Source: Sphingobium sp. SYK-6 (GTDB lineage Bacteria; Pseudomonadota; Alphaproteobacteria; Sphingomonadales; Sphingomonadaceae). Taken from it: a stretch of DNA of 64,000 bases. Positions 10,857 to 24,198 of this stretch are shown one piece after another. A program made the translations under genes and the position numbers. Where the stretch lies: positions 2,574,501 through 2,638,500 of the forward strand of contig NC_015976.1 in NCBI RefSeq assembly GCF_000283515.1, given 5' to 3'. A model generated the notes under the pieces. That model was not told the DNA's origin. It searched no databases and was given only the letters and a program-made list of their open reading frames with translations. Within the stretch, counting starts at the first letter, position 1. Each line of letters begins with the position of its first letter.

Positions 10857-11231
10857 ATGACGACACCAGACGGGGAAACGGAGGCGCAGGCAGCGCCGAC
10901 CGCTGACGATGGCTCCATCCGGGCAAGCGTCGAGCGTCTGGTGGCGTCCGGCCGGGAGATGGCCGAGGCGGAGCTCACCTGGGCGAAGCTCAAGGCGGCC
11001 ATCATCGGGGCCATTCTGGGCAGGGCGCTCGCTTTCGGCGTGCTGGCCTTCGTCTTCCTGGTGATGACGCTCATCATGCTGATCGTCGCGGCGGTGATTG
11101 CGCTGGCACCGATGGTGGGCTGGCTCGGCGCCACCCTGATCGTGGCAGGCGTTTCGCTTGCCGCCACGATCCTCTTCGGCCTGCTGACGCGCAGCAGCGT
11201 TCAGGCCCTCAAGAGGGGAGGAAGGCCATGA
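10857..11231 (+). CDS. phage-holin-family / YqjE-like membrane protein
   Basis: A 124-residue protein with a charged amphipathic N-terminal half (ASVERLVASGREMAEAELTW) and two strong transmembrane helices (about residues 50-80 and 85-110). This is the layout of the Actinobacterial holin-X / YqjE family, whose members sit next to YqjD-like genes in many bacteria. The name holin reflects family membership only; there is no phage context here. Its last codons overlap the next start (ATGA at 11228-11231). Confidence 0.72.
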   Translation: MTTPDGETEAQAAPTADDGSIRASVERLVASGREMAEAELTWAKLKAAIIGAILGRALAFGVLAFVFLVMTLIMLIVAAVIALAPMVGWLGATLIVAGVSLAATILFGLLTRSSVQALKRGGRP

Positions 11232-11569
11232 CGACACCCGAGCAGAGGCAGGAAGTGGCCCAGGCCCGCGCGCATGCCGACCTCGCCCGGCTGCGCTTCT
11301 CGACCGCGCTGGGCAATCTCCGCCAGCGGGTATCGCCAGGCCGGCTCAAGGACGACGCGCTCACCGCCGTCGGCGAAAAAGTGGAGAGTGCCAAGCTGCA
11401 GGCGCGCATGTCGATCCGCAGCCATCCGTTCCTCATGGCATCGGCCGCGAGCGGATTCGTGGCCTTGCTGTTCTGGAGACCCGCGCGCACAACGCTGCTC
11501 TACGGCGCACGACTGGCGCAGATCGTGTGGCTCAATCGCAAGCTATGGAGCGCGGGCAGTGACGACTGA
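11228..11569 (+). CDS. small membrane-associated protein of the YqjD/E cluster (DUF3618-like layout)
   Basis: A 113-residue protein with a helical, Ala/Arg-rich N terminus (EQRQEVAQARAHADLARLRF), a long amphipathic middle and one hydrophobic helix (HPFLMASAASGFVALLFW, about residues 67-84). The layout is like short proteins found with YqjE homologues, but I cannot name the family with confidence. It overlaps the previous gene by four bases and the next by eleven, so the cluster is translationally linked. Confidence 0.6.
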   Translation: MTTPEQRQEVAQARAHADLARLRFSTALGNLRQRVSPGRLKDDALTAVGEKVESAKLQARMSIRSHPFLMASAASGFVALLFWRPARTTLLYGARLAQIVWLNRKLWSAGSDD

Positions 11570-12044
11570 GAAGAAAAACAACCGGGATGGCAGCGGCACT
11601 GCGAGCGAGGTGCGCGCCCGCGCCATGGACGGCATCGACCAGGCCCGCCGCAAGGCAGGCGAAGTCATCGCAGCGACGCGCGAGAAGGGCGAGGCCGTGA
11701 TCGACGACACGCGCGAGAAGACCTATCGCGCCGCAGCCGAGACCAATCGCCTGTTCCAGGAACATCCCATCGCCGCCGTGGCCGCCGCCGCGGCCGCAGG
11801 CGCAGTGCTCGCCATCTTCATTCCCAAGATCGCCATCGCCGGCAAGGCGGGGCAGACGGCGGGCCGGGCAGTGAAAGCCGCCGCCGGGAGCAAGGCGGCG
11901 AAGGCCATGCTCGTTGGCCTCACCGACACGCGCCACAGCACATTGCGGCGCGTCGCGAGCCAGGCTGCGACCAGCATGGGCAAGCATGTCTTGACCCGCA
12001 AGGCGCGAACGGCAAAAGGGAAAGCGAAGGACGGAGAGGAATAG
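11559..12044 (+). CDS. Ala/Lys-rich membrane protein of the YqjD/E cluster
   Basis: A 161-residue protein if begun at GTG 11559, which overlaps the previous gene by eleven bases; ATG 11624 is a possible later start. A helical charged N terminus (GEVIAATREKGEAVIDDTRE) leads into FQEHPIAAVAAAAAAGAVLA and one transmembrane helix, then a basic Ala/Lys-rich tail ending in KAKDGEE. The HPIAAVAAAAAAG segment repeats the theme of the first cluster gene (SPAVAIGAAAVVG), suggesting related membrane anchors. The function is not known. Confidence 0.6.
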   Translation: MTTEKKNNRDGSGTASEVRARAMDGIDQARRKAGEVIAATREKGEAVIDDTREKTYRAAAETNRLFQEHPIAAVAAAAAAGAVLAIFIPKIAIAGKAGQTAGRAVKAAAGSKAAKAMLVGLTDTRHSTLRRVASQAATSMGKHVLTRKARTAKGKAKDGEE

Positions 12045-12177
12045 CCCGCAGACGCAGGCAGACGCCCGCCCCGGCCGCCGTCTTGGCAGTCAGGCGCAAC
12101 GCTGCTAGCCACGCAGGCAAGAGGCCAGCCCGGCCGGCTCGACAGGATCCGGCGGGTCACCCCAGGGAGCATTTCCG

Positions 12178-12414
12178 TTGAGCTTATTGCATCTTGTCAT
12201 GGGCGGGCGCGTCAAGGACCCGCAGAAACTCGAATTCGAGGACCTGAAGTCGATCGACCTGATCGGCGTCTTCCCCGATTATGCCAGTGCCGAAACCGCC
12301 TGGCGCGGCGCAGCGCAGCGCACCGTCGACGACGCCGAAATGCGCTACGTCATCGTCCACCTTCATCGCCTGCTCGACCCTGCCGGCGAAGCGATCGACC
12401 CGCAAGTCGGCTGA
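12178..12414 (+). CDS. DUF4170 protein
   Basis: A 78-residue soluble protein with the compact pattern MGGRVKDPQKLEFEDLKSID, then VGVFPDYASAETAWRGAAQ-like sequence and YVIVHLHRLLDP, which I recognise as DUF4170, a small alphaproteobacterial family without an assigned role. The start is TTG at 12178, with CAGGGAGC nine bases upstream; the first ATG would be codon 8 and would lose conserved sequence. It stands alone between the membrane-protein cluster and the converging rhomboid gene. Confidence 0.75.
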   Translation: MSLLHLVMGGRVKDPQKLEFEDLKSIDLIGVFPDYASAETAWRGAAQRTVDDAEMRYVIVHLHRLLDPAGEAIDPQVG

Positions 12415-12448
12415 GGCGGAACGACGAAAGGTCGTTTTCGCTGGCCGG

Positions 12449-13126
12449 TCAGGGCGCGGCGCGGAAGCGTCGCGCCAGCAACGGCCGGGCCAGCAGCAAT
12501 CCCGCGATGAAGCCGCCGATATGGGCACCGATCGCGATGCCGCGGAACAGGCTGTCAAACCCGCCGGCGAACGCGATGAGCAGCTGCAGGATCGTCCAGG
12601 CGACCGCGAGCCAGATGATGCGCACGACATGCGCGGGAATCGGCCCCAGCGATCTCACGCCGCGCTGGCTGTAGATCACGGCATATGTGCCCAGCAGCGC
12701 GGACACCGCGCCGCTTGCGCCGATCATCGGCACGACGCCGTCACCGGCCGGCATGAAGAAGGCGGATGTCGCCCATTGCCCGAGCGCCGCGGCATAAGCG
12801 CCGACCAGATAGACGATGACCGTCCTGCCCTGCCCCAGCACTTGCTCCACGAACCGGCCGCAGAACACCAGCATGAGCAGATTGAAGGCAAGGTGCAGCC
12901 AGCCGGAATGGATGAGCGTGGCGCTGAGCGGCGTGATCCACAGCGGCAGCCACGGAATATCCAGCGATATGTTCTGCGCCGCCAGCGCCGTGACGCGCTC
13001 CGGGATGAAGCCCGCCAGGATGGCGGCACGATCCGTCTCGCCCGCCAGCTGGACCGGCAGGAAGGCAAGCAGCGTGATCGCTGCCAGGATATTCGTCGCC
13101 GGCCCCCGGGGAAGCGTCACTGACAT
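12449..13126 (-). CDS. rhomboid family intramembrane serine protease
   Basis: A 225-residue polytopic membrane protein. The catalytic serine is in GASGAVSALLG (about residue 140) and the catalytic histidine in GAHIGGFIAG (about residue 205); the HSGWLHLAFNLLML segment in helix 2 carries the conserved His and Asn. It should cleave transmembrane substrates within the inner membrane. It lies 31 bases downstream of greA on the same strand and is probably the last gene of the carA-to-rhomboid run. The substrate is unknown. Confidence 0.88.
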   Translation of the reverse strand: MSVTLPRGPATNILAAITLLAFLPVQLAGETDRAAILAGFIPERVTALAAQNISLDIPWLPLWITPLSATLIHSGWLHLAFNLLMLVFCGRFVEQVLGQGRTVIVYLVGAYAAALGQWATSAFFMPAGDGVVPMIGASGAVSALLGTYAVIYSQRGVRSLGPIPAHVVRIIWLAVAWTILQLLIAFAGGFDSLFRGIAIGAHIGGFIAGLLLARPLLARRFRAAP

Positions 13127-13157
13127 GAAAGCTGGACCTCGTGCGCCGCGAAACGGC

Positions 13158-13634
13158 TCAAATGAACTCGATCTTCTCGACGAGGTAGAACTTGTCGCCG
13201 GACGGCACTGTCACTTCGACTTCCTCGCCGACCTGACGCCCGATCAGCGCACGGCCCAGAGGCGAGTTGTAGCTGATCATGCCCATCTTCGCGTCGGCTT
13301 CCGCCTGACCCACGATCTGGTAGCGCACCGGCTGCTCGTCCTCGTCCAGCAGAGTGACGGTCGCGCCGAAGATGATCTTGTCGCCTGACAGCGACTTGGG
13401 ATCGATGACCTGCGCGCGCGAAAGCTTGTCCTCCAGATCGGCGATCGTCGCCTCGACCTGGCCCTGCCGCTCCTTGGCGGCATGATATTCGGCATTCTCG
13501 GAAAGATCGCCGTGCGCACGCGCCTCTTCGATCGCGTCCACGATCTTGGGACGCTCCGCCTTGAGGGCACGCAGATGATCGGTCAGCTTTTCATAGCCAA
13601 CAGCCAGCATCGGCAACTTCTCAACGGTGGCCAT
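13158..13634 (-). CDS. greA: transcript cleavage factor GreA
   Basis: A 158-residue protein, the usual GreA length. The N-terminal coiled coil ([20 protein letters not shown]) carries the acidic tip followed by [15 protein letters not shown], and the C-terminal FKBP-like domain contains [20 protein letters not shown]. It enters the RNA polymerase secondary channel and triggers cleavage of backtracked transcripts. It lies downstream of carB with 113 bases between, on the same strand, which is common in alphaproteobacteria. Confidence 0.96.
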   Translation of the reverse strand: MATVEKLPMLAVGYEKLTDHLRALKAERPKIVDAIEEARAHGDLSENAEYHAAKERQGQVEATIADLEDKLSRAQVIDPKSLSGDKIIFGATVTLLDEDEQPVRYQIVGQAEADAKMGMISYNSPLGRALIGRQVGEEVEVTVPSGDKFYLVEKIEFI

Positions 13635-13747
13635 CTACACTCCCCAATCTCTTCACTTGGCTTCAAACGGCTGTCCGGAAGCGCGCATTCCCTTGCCGAC
13701 CGGCGGCTCCGGCCAGCTCGCATGCTGATTTCATGTCTGTCGGAAGA

Positions 13748-17085
<3,338 letters not shown>

Positions 17086-17086
<1 letters not shown>

Positions 17087-17541
17087 TAGTTTGCAAGCTT
17101 TTCGATTAGAACTGCCCAGTCTTCTGGGAGAATCTGCGACGTCTGAAAGGCAAAGTCCGCTCTCACTCTAAAGACATTGTTGAATGGCTGAGAGCTATGT
17201 TGAAAAGAAGGCAGGCTGGCTTTCGCATCTTCGATGGCCATTCTCTGATGGGGGTTGCCGAGCGGTTTTATCCTAAAGGGTAAAACCCATCTCTCCGGCC
17301 AAATATGTGTAACGCTCTCCACTTCATCGGGACGGGAATACACCACAAAAGGGACGGTCAACGCCTTGTCTTCGCTACTGTATAGAATACCCAACGCACC
17401 TATGGGCATCTTCCGTGCCTTAGTGATACGCCCTTTTTCCTGTGGTGAGCCTACTTCCATTGGACCAACCGCCCACGTCTCAGAACCCACGCCAGCCCAG
17501 ATGTTGGTCATTGTTGAAGAAGCGAAGACGTAAATATCCAT
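17086..17541 (-). CDS. small lower-GC protein encoded between carA and carB, possibly PUA/EVE-like
   Basis: A 151-residue soluble protein ([20 protein letters not shown] at its start). I do not recognise the family with confidence. The middle, [20 protein letters not shown], resembles the IWP-x-R-x-PFR segment of PUA-like EVE domains that bind modified bases, but this is a weak motif match. Two lines counted within it are 45% and 48% GC against roughly 65% in its neighbours. It starts on the carA stop and its stop overlaps the carB start; both junctions read TAATG, so it is translated as part of the operon. Its composition and position suggest acquisition from outside. The start at 17541 was chosen for that overlap; the frame is open 39 codons further into carA. 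Confidence 0.7.
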
Positions 17542-18713
17542 TACCTCAGCCCCTCCACGAACCGCTTGAACAGATAGAAGCTGTCCTGCGGCCCGGGCGA
17601 TGCCTCGGGGTGGTACTGCACGCCGAAGACCGGCTTGTTCGTGAAGGCGATGCCGCAATTGGAGCCATCGAACAGGCTCACATGCGTCTGCACGACATTG
17701 GCCGGCAGGCTGTCGGCATCGATGGCGAAGCCGTGGTTCATGGAGGTGATCTCCACCACCCCGTCCTCCAGCCGCTTGACCGGATGATTGGCGCCGCGAT
17801 GGCCCTGGTGCATCTTGCTGGTGTGCGCGCCCGCCGCGAGGCCGAGGAGCTGGTGGCCGAGGCAGATGCCGAAGATCGGCATGTCCTCGTCGATCAGCCG
17901 CCTGATGACGGGCACCGCATATTCGCCGGTCGCGGCGGGGTCGCCGGGGCCGTTCGACAGGAAGACGCCGGCGGGCCTGAGCGCCGTGATCTGCTCATAG
18001 GTCGCCGTCGCGGGCAGGACGGAGACCTTGGCGCCGGCCTTCACCAGATTGCGGAAGATATTGTCCTTGGCGCCATAATCGATGGCGACAACATGAGGCC
18101 TGTCTTCGACTGATCGCTCGCCCGTTTCCGTCGCCTCATAGCCGAAGCCAAGGCGCCAGGGCCCGCCGGTCCAGTCGCGCTGCTCGCCAGTGACTTCGAC
18201 GGCCAGGTCCATGCCCTCGAGGCCAGGCCAGGCCTTCGCCTTCTCATGCAGGGCCTTGAGATCGAACTTGCCCTCGGGATCATGCGCGATCACCGCATTG
18301 GGCGCGCCGGCCATGCGGATGCGCCGGGTGAGCGCGCGCGTGTCGACACCCGCGAGACCGATGCGGCCATGCGCCTTCAGCCACTGGTTGAAGGGCTCGA
18401 CATTGCGGAAGCTCGACGGCGCCGTCACGTCCTCGCGCACCACGCAGCCGAGCGCCCAGGGCGTATCGGCCTCCACATCCTCGGGATTGGTGCCGACATT
18501 GCCGATGTGCGGGAACGTGAAGGTGATGATCTGACCGGCGAAGCTCGGATCGGTCATGATCTCCTGATAGCCGGTCATGGCGGTGTGGAAGCAGAGCTCG
18601 CCCACCGCTTCCCCGCTCGCGCCGAAGCCGCGGCCGAAAATGACCGTGCCATCGGCAAGAACCAATACCCCCGTCGCTCCTTTGGGCACGGTCGGGTATC
18701 TGGCGTTCGCCAT
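17541..18713 (-). CDS. carA: carbamoyl-phosphate synthase small (glutaminase) subunit
   Basis: A 390-residue class I glutamine amidotransferase. The nucleophile is in GICLGHQLLG (about residue 270) and the His/Glu of the triad in VQYHPEASPGPQDS (about residue 355). The N-terminal CPSase domain includes ELCFHTAMTGYQEI and FLSNGPGDPAA precedes the triad region. It releases ammonia from glutamine for CarB. The start at 18713 gives the usual N terminus. It is the first gene of a minus-strand run continuing to the inserted gene, carB, greA and the rhomboid, and is divergent from yqeY. Confidence 0.97.
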   Translation of the reverse strand: MANARYPTVPKGATGVLVLADGTVIFGRGFGASGEAVGELCFHTAMTGYQEIMTDPSFAGQIITFTFPHIGNVGTNPEDVEADTPWALGCVVREDVTAPSSFRNVEPFNQWLKAHGRIGLAGVDTRALTRRIRMAGAPNAVIAHDPEGKFDLKALHEKAKAWPGLEGMDLAVEVTGEQRDWTGGPWRLGFGYEATETGERSVEDRPHVVAIDYGAKDNIFRNLVKAGAKVSVLPATATYEQITALRPAGVFLSNGPGDPAATGEYAVPVIRRLIDEDMPIFGICLGHQLLGLAAGAHTSKMHQGHRGANHPVKRLEDGVVEITSMNHGFAIDADSLPANVVQTHVSLFDGSNCGIAFTNKPVFGVQYHPEASPGPQDSFYLFKRFVEGLR

Positions 18714-18875
18714 GGCACTGGGTTCCTTATGCTGTCGCTTGCAGGCCGGCGCCCGGAGCGCTGGCTAAACGGCCGGGTCACTAGGATTTCGGACCTGCAT
18801 GGTCAATCCTATTAAAATTCATCGTGCCGCCTTATATGTCATCCTTTCCCACAAGGCGGAACGGAGGACGCGAAA

Positions 18876-19331
18876 ATGATTCGCGACGGCATCAAGGCTG
18901 CGCAGATCCAGGCAATGAAGGGCGGCGACAAGGCCCGCCTCGCGGCCGTGCGCCTCATCCTCGCGAAGCTGAAGGATCGCGACATCGAGCTGCGCACCGC
19001 CACGCAGGTGCCGGATGACGACGTCATCGTGGTCGACGTCCTCCAGAAGATGGTGAAGCAGCGGCGCGAATCGATCGCCATGTACGAACAGGGCGGCCGC
19101 GCTGAACTCGCTGCGCAGGAGCAGGCGGAGCTGGACGTCATCGAGAGCTTCCTGCCCCGGCAGATGAGCGAGGACGAGACTCGCGCCGCGATCGAGGCGA
19201 TCAAGACCGAGGTCGGCGCCTCGTCTGTGAAGGACATGGGCAAGGTCATGGCGGTGCTGAAGGATCGGCACGGCACCGTGCTCGACATGAGCAAGGCCAG
19301 CGCGATGGTGAAAGCCGCGCTGGCGAGTTAA
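18876..19331 (+). CDS. GatB/YqeY domain protein
   Basis: A 151-residue helical protein, the normal YqeY length. AALRLILAKLKDRDIELR-like sequence near residue 25 and the segment FLPRQMSEDETRAAI (about residue 90) are typical. It resembles the tail domain of GatB but stands alone; its function is not established. GGAGGACG precedes ATG 18876 by eight bases. In alphaproteobacteria it usually sits directly before dnaG; here a PEP-CTERM gene intervenes. Confidence 0.9.
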   Translation: MIRDGIKAAQIQAMKGGDKARLAAVRLILAKLKDRDIELRTATQVPDDDVIVVDVLQKMVKQRRESIAMYEQGGRAELAAQEQAELDVIESFLPRQMSEDETRAAIEAIKTEVGASSVKDMGKVMAVLKDRHGTVLDMSKASAMVKAALAS

Positions 19332-19478
19332 ACGCCACTTGGCTCATGCCGGGACATATAGCCTCGCGGTTTCGCGGATGCACAATTAACAGGTGCAATC
19401 ATTCCTTAACCATGTTTCCTTGTTCCCGCGCCGCGCTCTTGCGGGGGCCGGCGCGTTCATCGTGGGACTGGACAGGGG

Positions 19479-20009
19479 ATGATGATGAAACATGTGGGCG
19501 TGCTTGCCGCTGCAGCAGCGGCTCTTTTTTTCGCGGCGCCGGCACAGGCTGCGCTGCTCAACTTCACGCTGACCGGCGATTATTCGGCAAGCTTCCAGCT
19601 CGATTCGAGCCCGGTGCCGGACCTCTTCGACGAAAGCTCGTTCACGATCTGGGACGTCTCCGGCTTTCCGGACGCGGCGCTCGGTATCGTCGACCTCCAG
19701 TTCTGGACCGGCGACGAGGCGGGCGGCTTCTCGATCATCGACTTCTACGGAGACGCCTATCTGCTCGACGCCACGGGCAGCCAGCTCTTCTCGGGATCGA
19801 CCGGTGCGCCGACCTTCCTGACCGGCACCTATGCCCTGGCGGACCTGTTCGGCCCGGGGAGCTACACGCTCGTCATCGCGGAAGCGGGCACGACGCCGGC
19901 CATTCCCGAACCCGCCACATGGGCCATGCTGATCGCCGGCTTCGCCATGGCCGGCGCAGCAATGCGCCAGAAACCGCGCAAGCTCGCCGTGGCTTTCCAG
20001 CAGGGCTGA
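19479..20009 (+). CDS. PEP-CTERM sorting domain protein
   Basis: A 176-residue secreted protein. The signal peptide (GVLAAAAAALFFAAPAQA, cleavage after AQA) is followed by a beta-rich body with many Asp, Gly and Phe residues, and a C-terminal PEP-CTERM signal: AIPEPATWAMLIAGFAMAGA, then a basic tail (RQKPRK). Such proteins are processed by an exosortase and exported to the surface; no exosortase gene is in the window. Three ATG codons in a row start at 19479; GACAGGGG lies just upstream, which favours the third (19485). It lies between yqeY and dnaG, so it interrupts a conserved gene pair. Confidence 0.85.
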   Translation: MMMKHVGVLAAAAAALFFAAPAQAALLNFTLTGDYSASFQLDSSPVPDLFDESSFTIWDVSGFPDAALGIVDLQFWTGDEAGGFSIIDFYGDAYLLDATGSQLFSGSTGAPTFLTGTYALADLFGPGSYTLVIAEAGTTPAIPEPATWAMLIAGFAMAGAAMRQKPRKLAVAFQQG

Positions 20010-20020
20010 ACGACTGAAGA

Positions 20021-20050
20021 CGGGCGGCAGGGGCACGCGCCCTTCCGCCC
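20021..20050 (+). terminator. imperfect GC hairpin after the PEP-CTERM gene
   Basis: CGGGCGGCAGGGGC pairs imperfectly with GCGCCCTTCCGCCCG, with one mismatch and a bulge, 11 bases past the stop. There is no T-run, so attenuation rather than full termination before dnaG is possible. Confidence 0.35.
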
Positions 20051-20157
20051 GCCCTCCAGCGGTGCTAGGGTGGCGGCTCAATGGTTCGCCTGGCGCCGTT
20101 TCCCCGTAGACTCCATGTTTTCCAGCCAGGGCAAGGCCCCCGGCGGGCGCATTCGTC

Positions 20158-22023
20158 ATGAGCCTCTCGCCTCAATGGCTGGACGAGCTGCGCGCGCGCA
20201 CAACGCTTTCGACCCTGATCGGCAAGACCATCAAGGTCCAGAAGGCCGGGCGGGAATACAAGGCCTGCTGCCCCTTCCACAACGAGAAGACGCCCAGCTT
20301 CACGATCAACGACGAGAAGGGCTTCTACCACTGCTTCGGCTGCGGTGCGCATGGCGACGCCATCCGCTGGATGACGGACCAGCGCGGCCTGCCCTTCCTC
20401 GATGCGGTGAAGGAACTGGCGGCGGCAGCGGGGATGGAGGTGCCGGCACCGGACCCGCGCGCGGCGAAACGGGCCGAGAAGGCGCGATCGCTGCACGACG
20501 TGACGGCGGCGGCGCAAGGCTGGTTCGAGGCGCAGCTCGCCGGCCAAGAGGGAACGCAGGCAACGGCCTATCTCGCCCGGCGCGGCATCTCGGACGCGAC
20601 TCGCCGCAGCTTTGGCCTGGGCTACGCGCCGGATAGCCGGGGCAGGCTCAAGGCGGCCCTGCACGAGTTTCCCGAGGACATGCTGGTCGAAAGCGGCATG
20701 CTGATCCAGCCGGAAGACGGCAACCGCGACAGCTACGACCGTTTCCGCGGCCGGCTGATGATCCCGATTCGCGATCAGCGCGGCCGGGTCATCGCGTTCG
20801 GTGGCCGCATCCTGGGACCGGGCGAGCCCAAATATCTGAACTCGCCCGAGACGCCGCTGTTCGACAAGGGACGCACCCTCTACAATCTCGACAAGGCCGC
20901 ACCGGCCGCGCGCAAGGCCGGCCGCGTGATCGTGGTCGAGGGCTATATGGACGTCATCATGATGGCGCAGGCCGGCATCTCCGAGACCGTCGCGCCGCTC
21001 GGGACCGCGCTGACCGAGCCCCAGATCGAGAAGCTCTGGACGATGGTCGAGACCCCGCTGCTCTGCTTCGACGGCGATGCCGCGGGCCAGCGCGCGGCCC
21101 TGCGCGCGGCCCATCGCGCGCTGCCGCTGCTGCGACCCGGCCACAGCCTCGCTTTCGCCACCCTGCCGGCCGGACAGGACCCGGACGACCTCATCCGGAG
21201 CGCGGGCACCCGGGCCCTGGAAGACGTGCTGTCCGGCGCTATCCCGCTCGTGGAGCTCATCTGGCGCCACGAGCATGAGGCGCTGCCGCTCGACACGCCG
21301 GAAGCGCGCGCCGGCTTCAAGCAGCGCCTCGCCGAGCTGTGCCGCACCATTTCGGACGGGGACATCCGCGCGCTTTACAGCCGGATGTTCAAGGAGCGCT
21401 ACGACGCCCTGTTCTTCGCGCCGCGTCAGAATCCCTCCTTCAACGGACAGCCCGTCCGCAGGCCGGCGCGCGACCAGCGTGGCGGGCGGTGGACGCCCCC
21501 TCCCCCGCCGCCGACGGACGAAGCGCGGGCCATTGGCGCGAGCGGCAGCGACGCCATGCTGCTGCGCGCGGTGATTGCCGGCCTGCTGCGCTTTCCCGAG
21601 GAAATTGTCATCCATCGCGAGGCGCTGGCGAGCCTCACTCTTACCGACGAACGACTCGCGCGATTGCTCGACAGGCTGATTGAAGCGAGCGACATCCAAG
21701 AAACTGTTGAAACAGAGCGACTGCTTACCATATTGGGCGACAGTGAAGTGTATAATATGGCGAAGGGGTTGCTCCGCGCCGATGCGCTGCAGTTCACCTT
21801 CACCCGGGCCGAAACGGACAGGCAGCGCGCACAGCGTGACCTGGCGGAGGCTATCGCGGTGATTGTGGCGATGCCGCGAATCGACGCTGAGCTGGCGGCG
21901 GTCACAAGGGCGATGGCGGATCATCTGGACGAAGCGGGCTTTGCCCGTCAGCAGTCCCTGCGCAAGCTCAAGGCGGATTTGGCCGCGCGCGTGGCCGAAC
22001 TGGCCCAACCCCCCGAAGAATGA
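20158..22023 (+). CDS. dnaG: DNA primase
   Basis: A 621-residue protein. The N-terminal zinc finger is CCPFHNEKTPSFTINDEKGF with HCFGC following (about residues 40-64). The catalytic Toprim core contains RFRGRLMIPIRDQRGR, VIVVEGYMDVIMMAQAG (Glu) and CFDGDAAGQRAA (Asp pair, about residue 305). The C-terminal helicase-binding region begins near residue 440 after a Pro-rich linker. It makes RNA primers at the fork. It is followed by rpoD with 46 bases between, the macromolecular synthesis arrangement. Codons near residues 510-540 are markedly AT-rich compared with the rest of the gene. Confidence 0.97.
   Translation: MSLSPQWLDELRARTTLSTLIGKTIKVQKAGREYKACCPFHNEKTPSFTINDEKGFYHCFGCGAHGDAIRWMTDQRGLPFLDAVKELAAAAGMEVPAPDPRAAKRAEKARSLHDVTAAAQGWFEAQLAGQEGTQATAYLARRGISDATRRSFGLGYAPDSRGRLKAALHEFPEDMLVESGMLIQPEDGNRDSYDRFRGRLMIPIRDQRGRVIAFGGRILGPGEPKYLNSPETPLFDKGRTLYNLDKAAPAARKAGRVIVVEGYMDVIMMAQAGISETVAPLGTALTEPQIEKLWTMVETPLLCFDGDAAGQRAALRAAHRALPLLRPGHSLAFATLPAGQDPDDLIRSAGTRALEDVLSGAIPLVELIWRHEHEALPLDTPEARAGFKQRLAELCRTISDGDIRALYSRMFKERYDALFFAPRQNPSFNGQPVRRPARDQRGGRWTPPPPPPTDEARAIGASGSDAMLLRAVIAGLLRFPEEIVIHREALASLTLTDERLARLLDRLIEASDIQETVETERLLTILGDSEVYNMAKGLLRADALQFTFTRAETDRQRAQRDLAEAIAVIVAMPRIDAELAAVTRAMADHLDEAGFARQQSLRKLKADLAARVAELAQPPEE
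21707..21756 (+). promoter_or_regulatory. candidate internal promoter region for rpoD, inside dnaG
   Basis: TTGAAA (21707-21712), 15 bases, CCATAT (21728-21733) resembles the heat-shock sigma pattern, and a perfect TATAAT lies at 21751-21756 with no good -35 at the usual distance. The patch is AT-rich inside a GC-rich gene. E. coli has an internal heat-shock promoter for rpoD at the same relative place; activity here is inferred only. Confidence 0.3.
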
Positions 22024-22069
22024 ACTTATGGCTGGTGCGTGATGCGACCGGCTTGGAGCAAGGCGACGC

Positions 22070-24106
<2,037 letters not shown>

Positions 24107-24116
24107 ACGGGATTAT

Positions 24117-24143
24117 GGGCCGGTCCTGAAAGGCCGGCCCTTT
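24117..24143 (+). terminator. rpoD intrinsic terminator
   Basis: GGGCCGGTCCT (24117-24127), loop GAA, AGGCCGGCCC (24131-24140), then TTT. The stem has one bulged T. It is 11 bases past the rpoD stop and also lies between converging genes. Confidence 0.75.
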
Positions 24144-24198
24144 CCATCGCACTTCGGCTATCCACCACCGCGCGCCCGATGCGCGGCGACGCCTCTCG

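Noticed and set aside
18714..18875. Possible carA promoter TTGACC-N17-TAGTGA
   Set aside because: The -10 matches only about half of the consensus; not enough to annotate.
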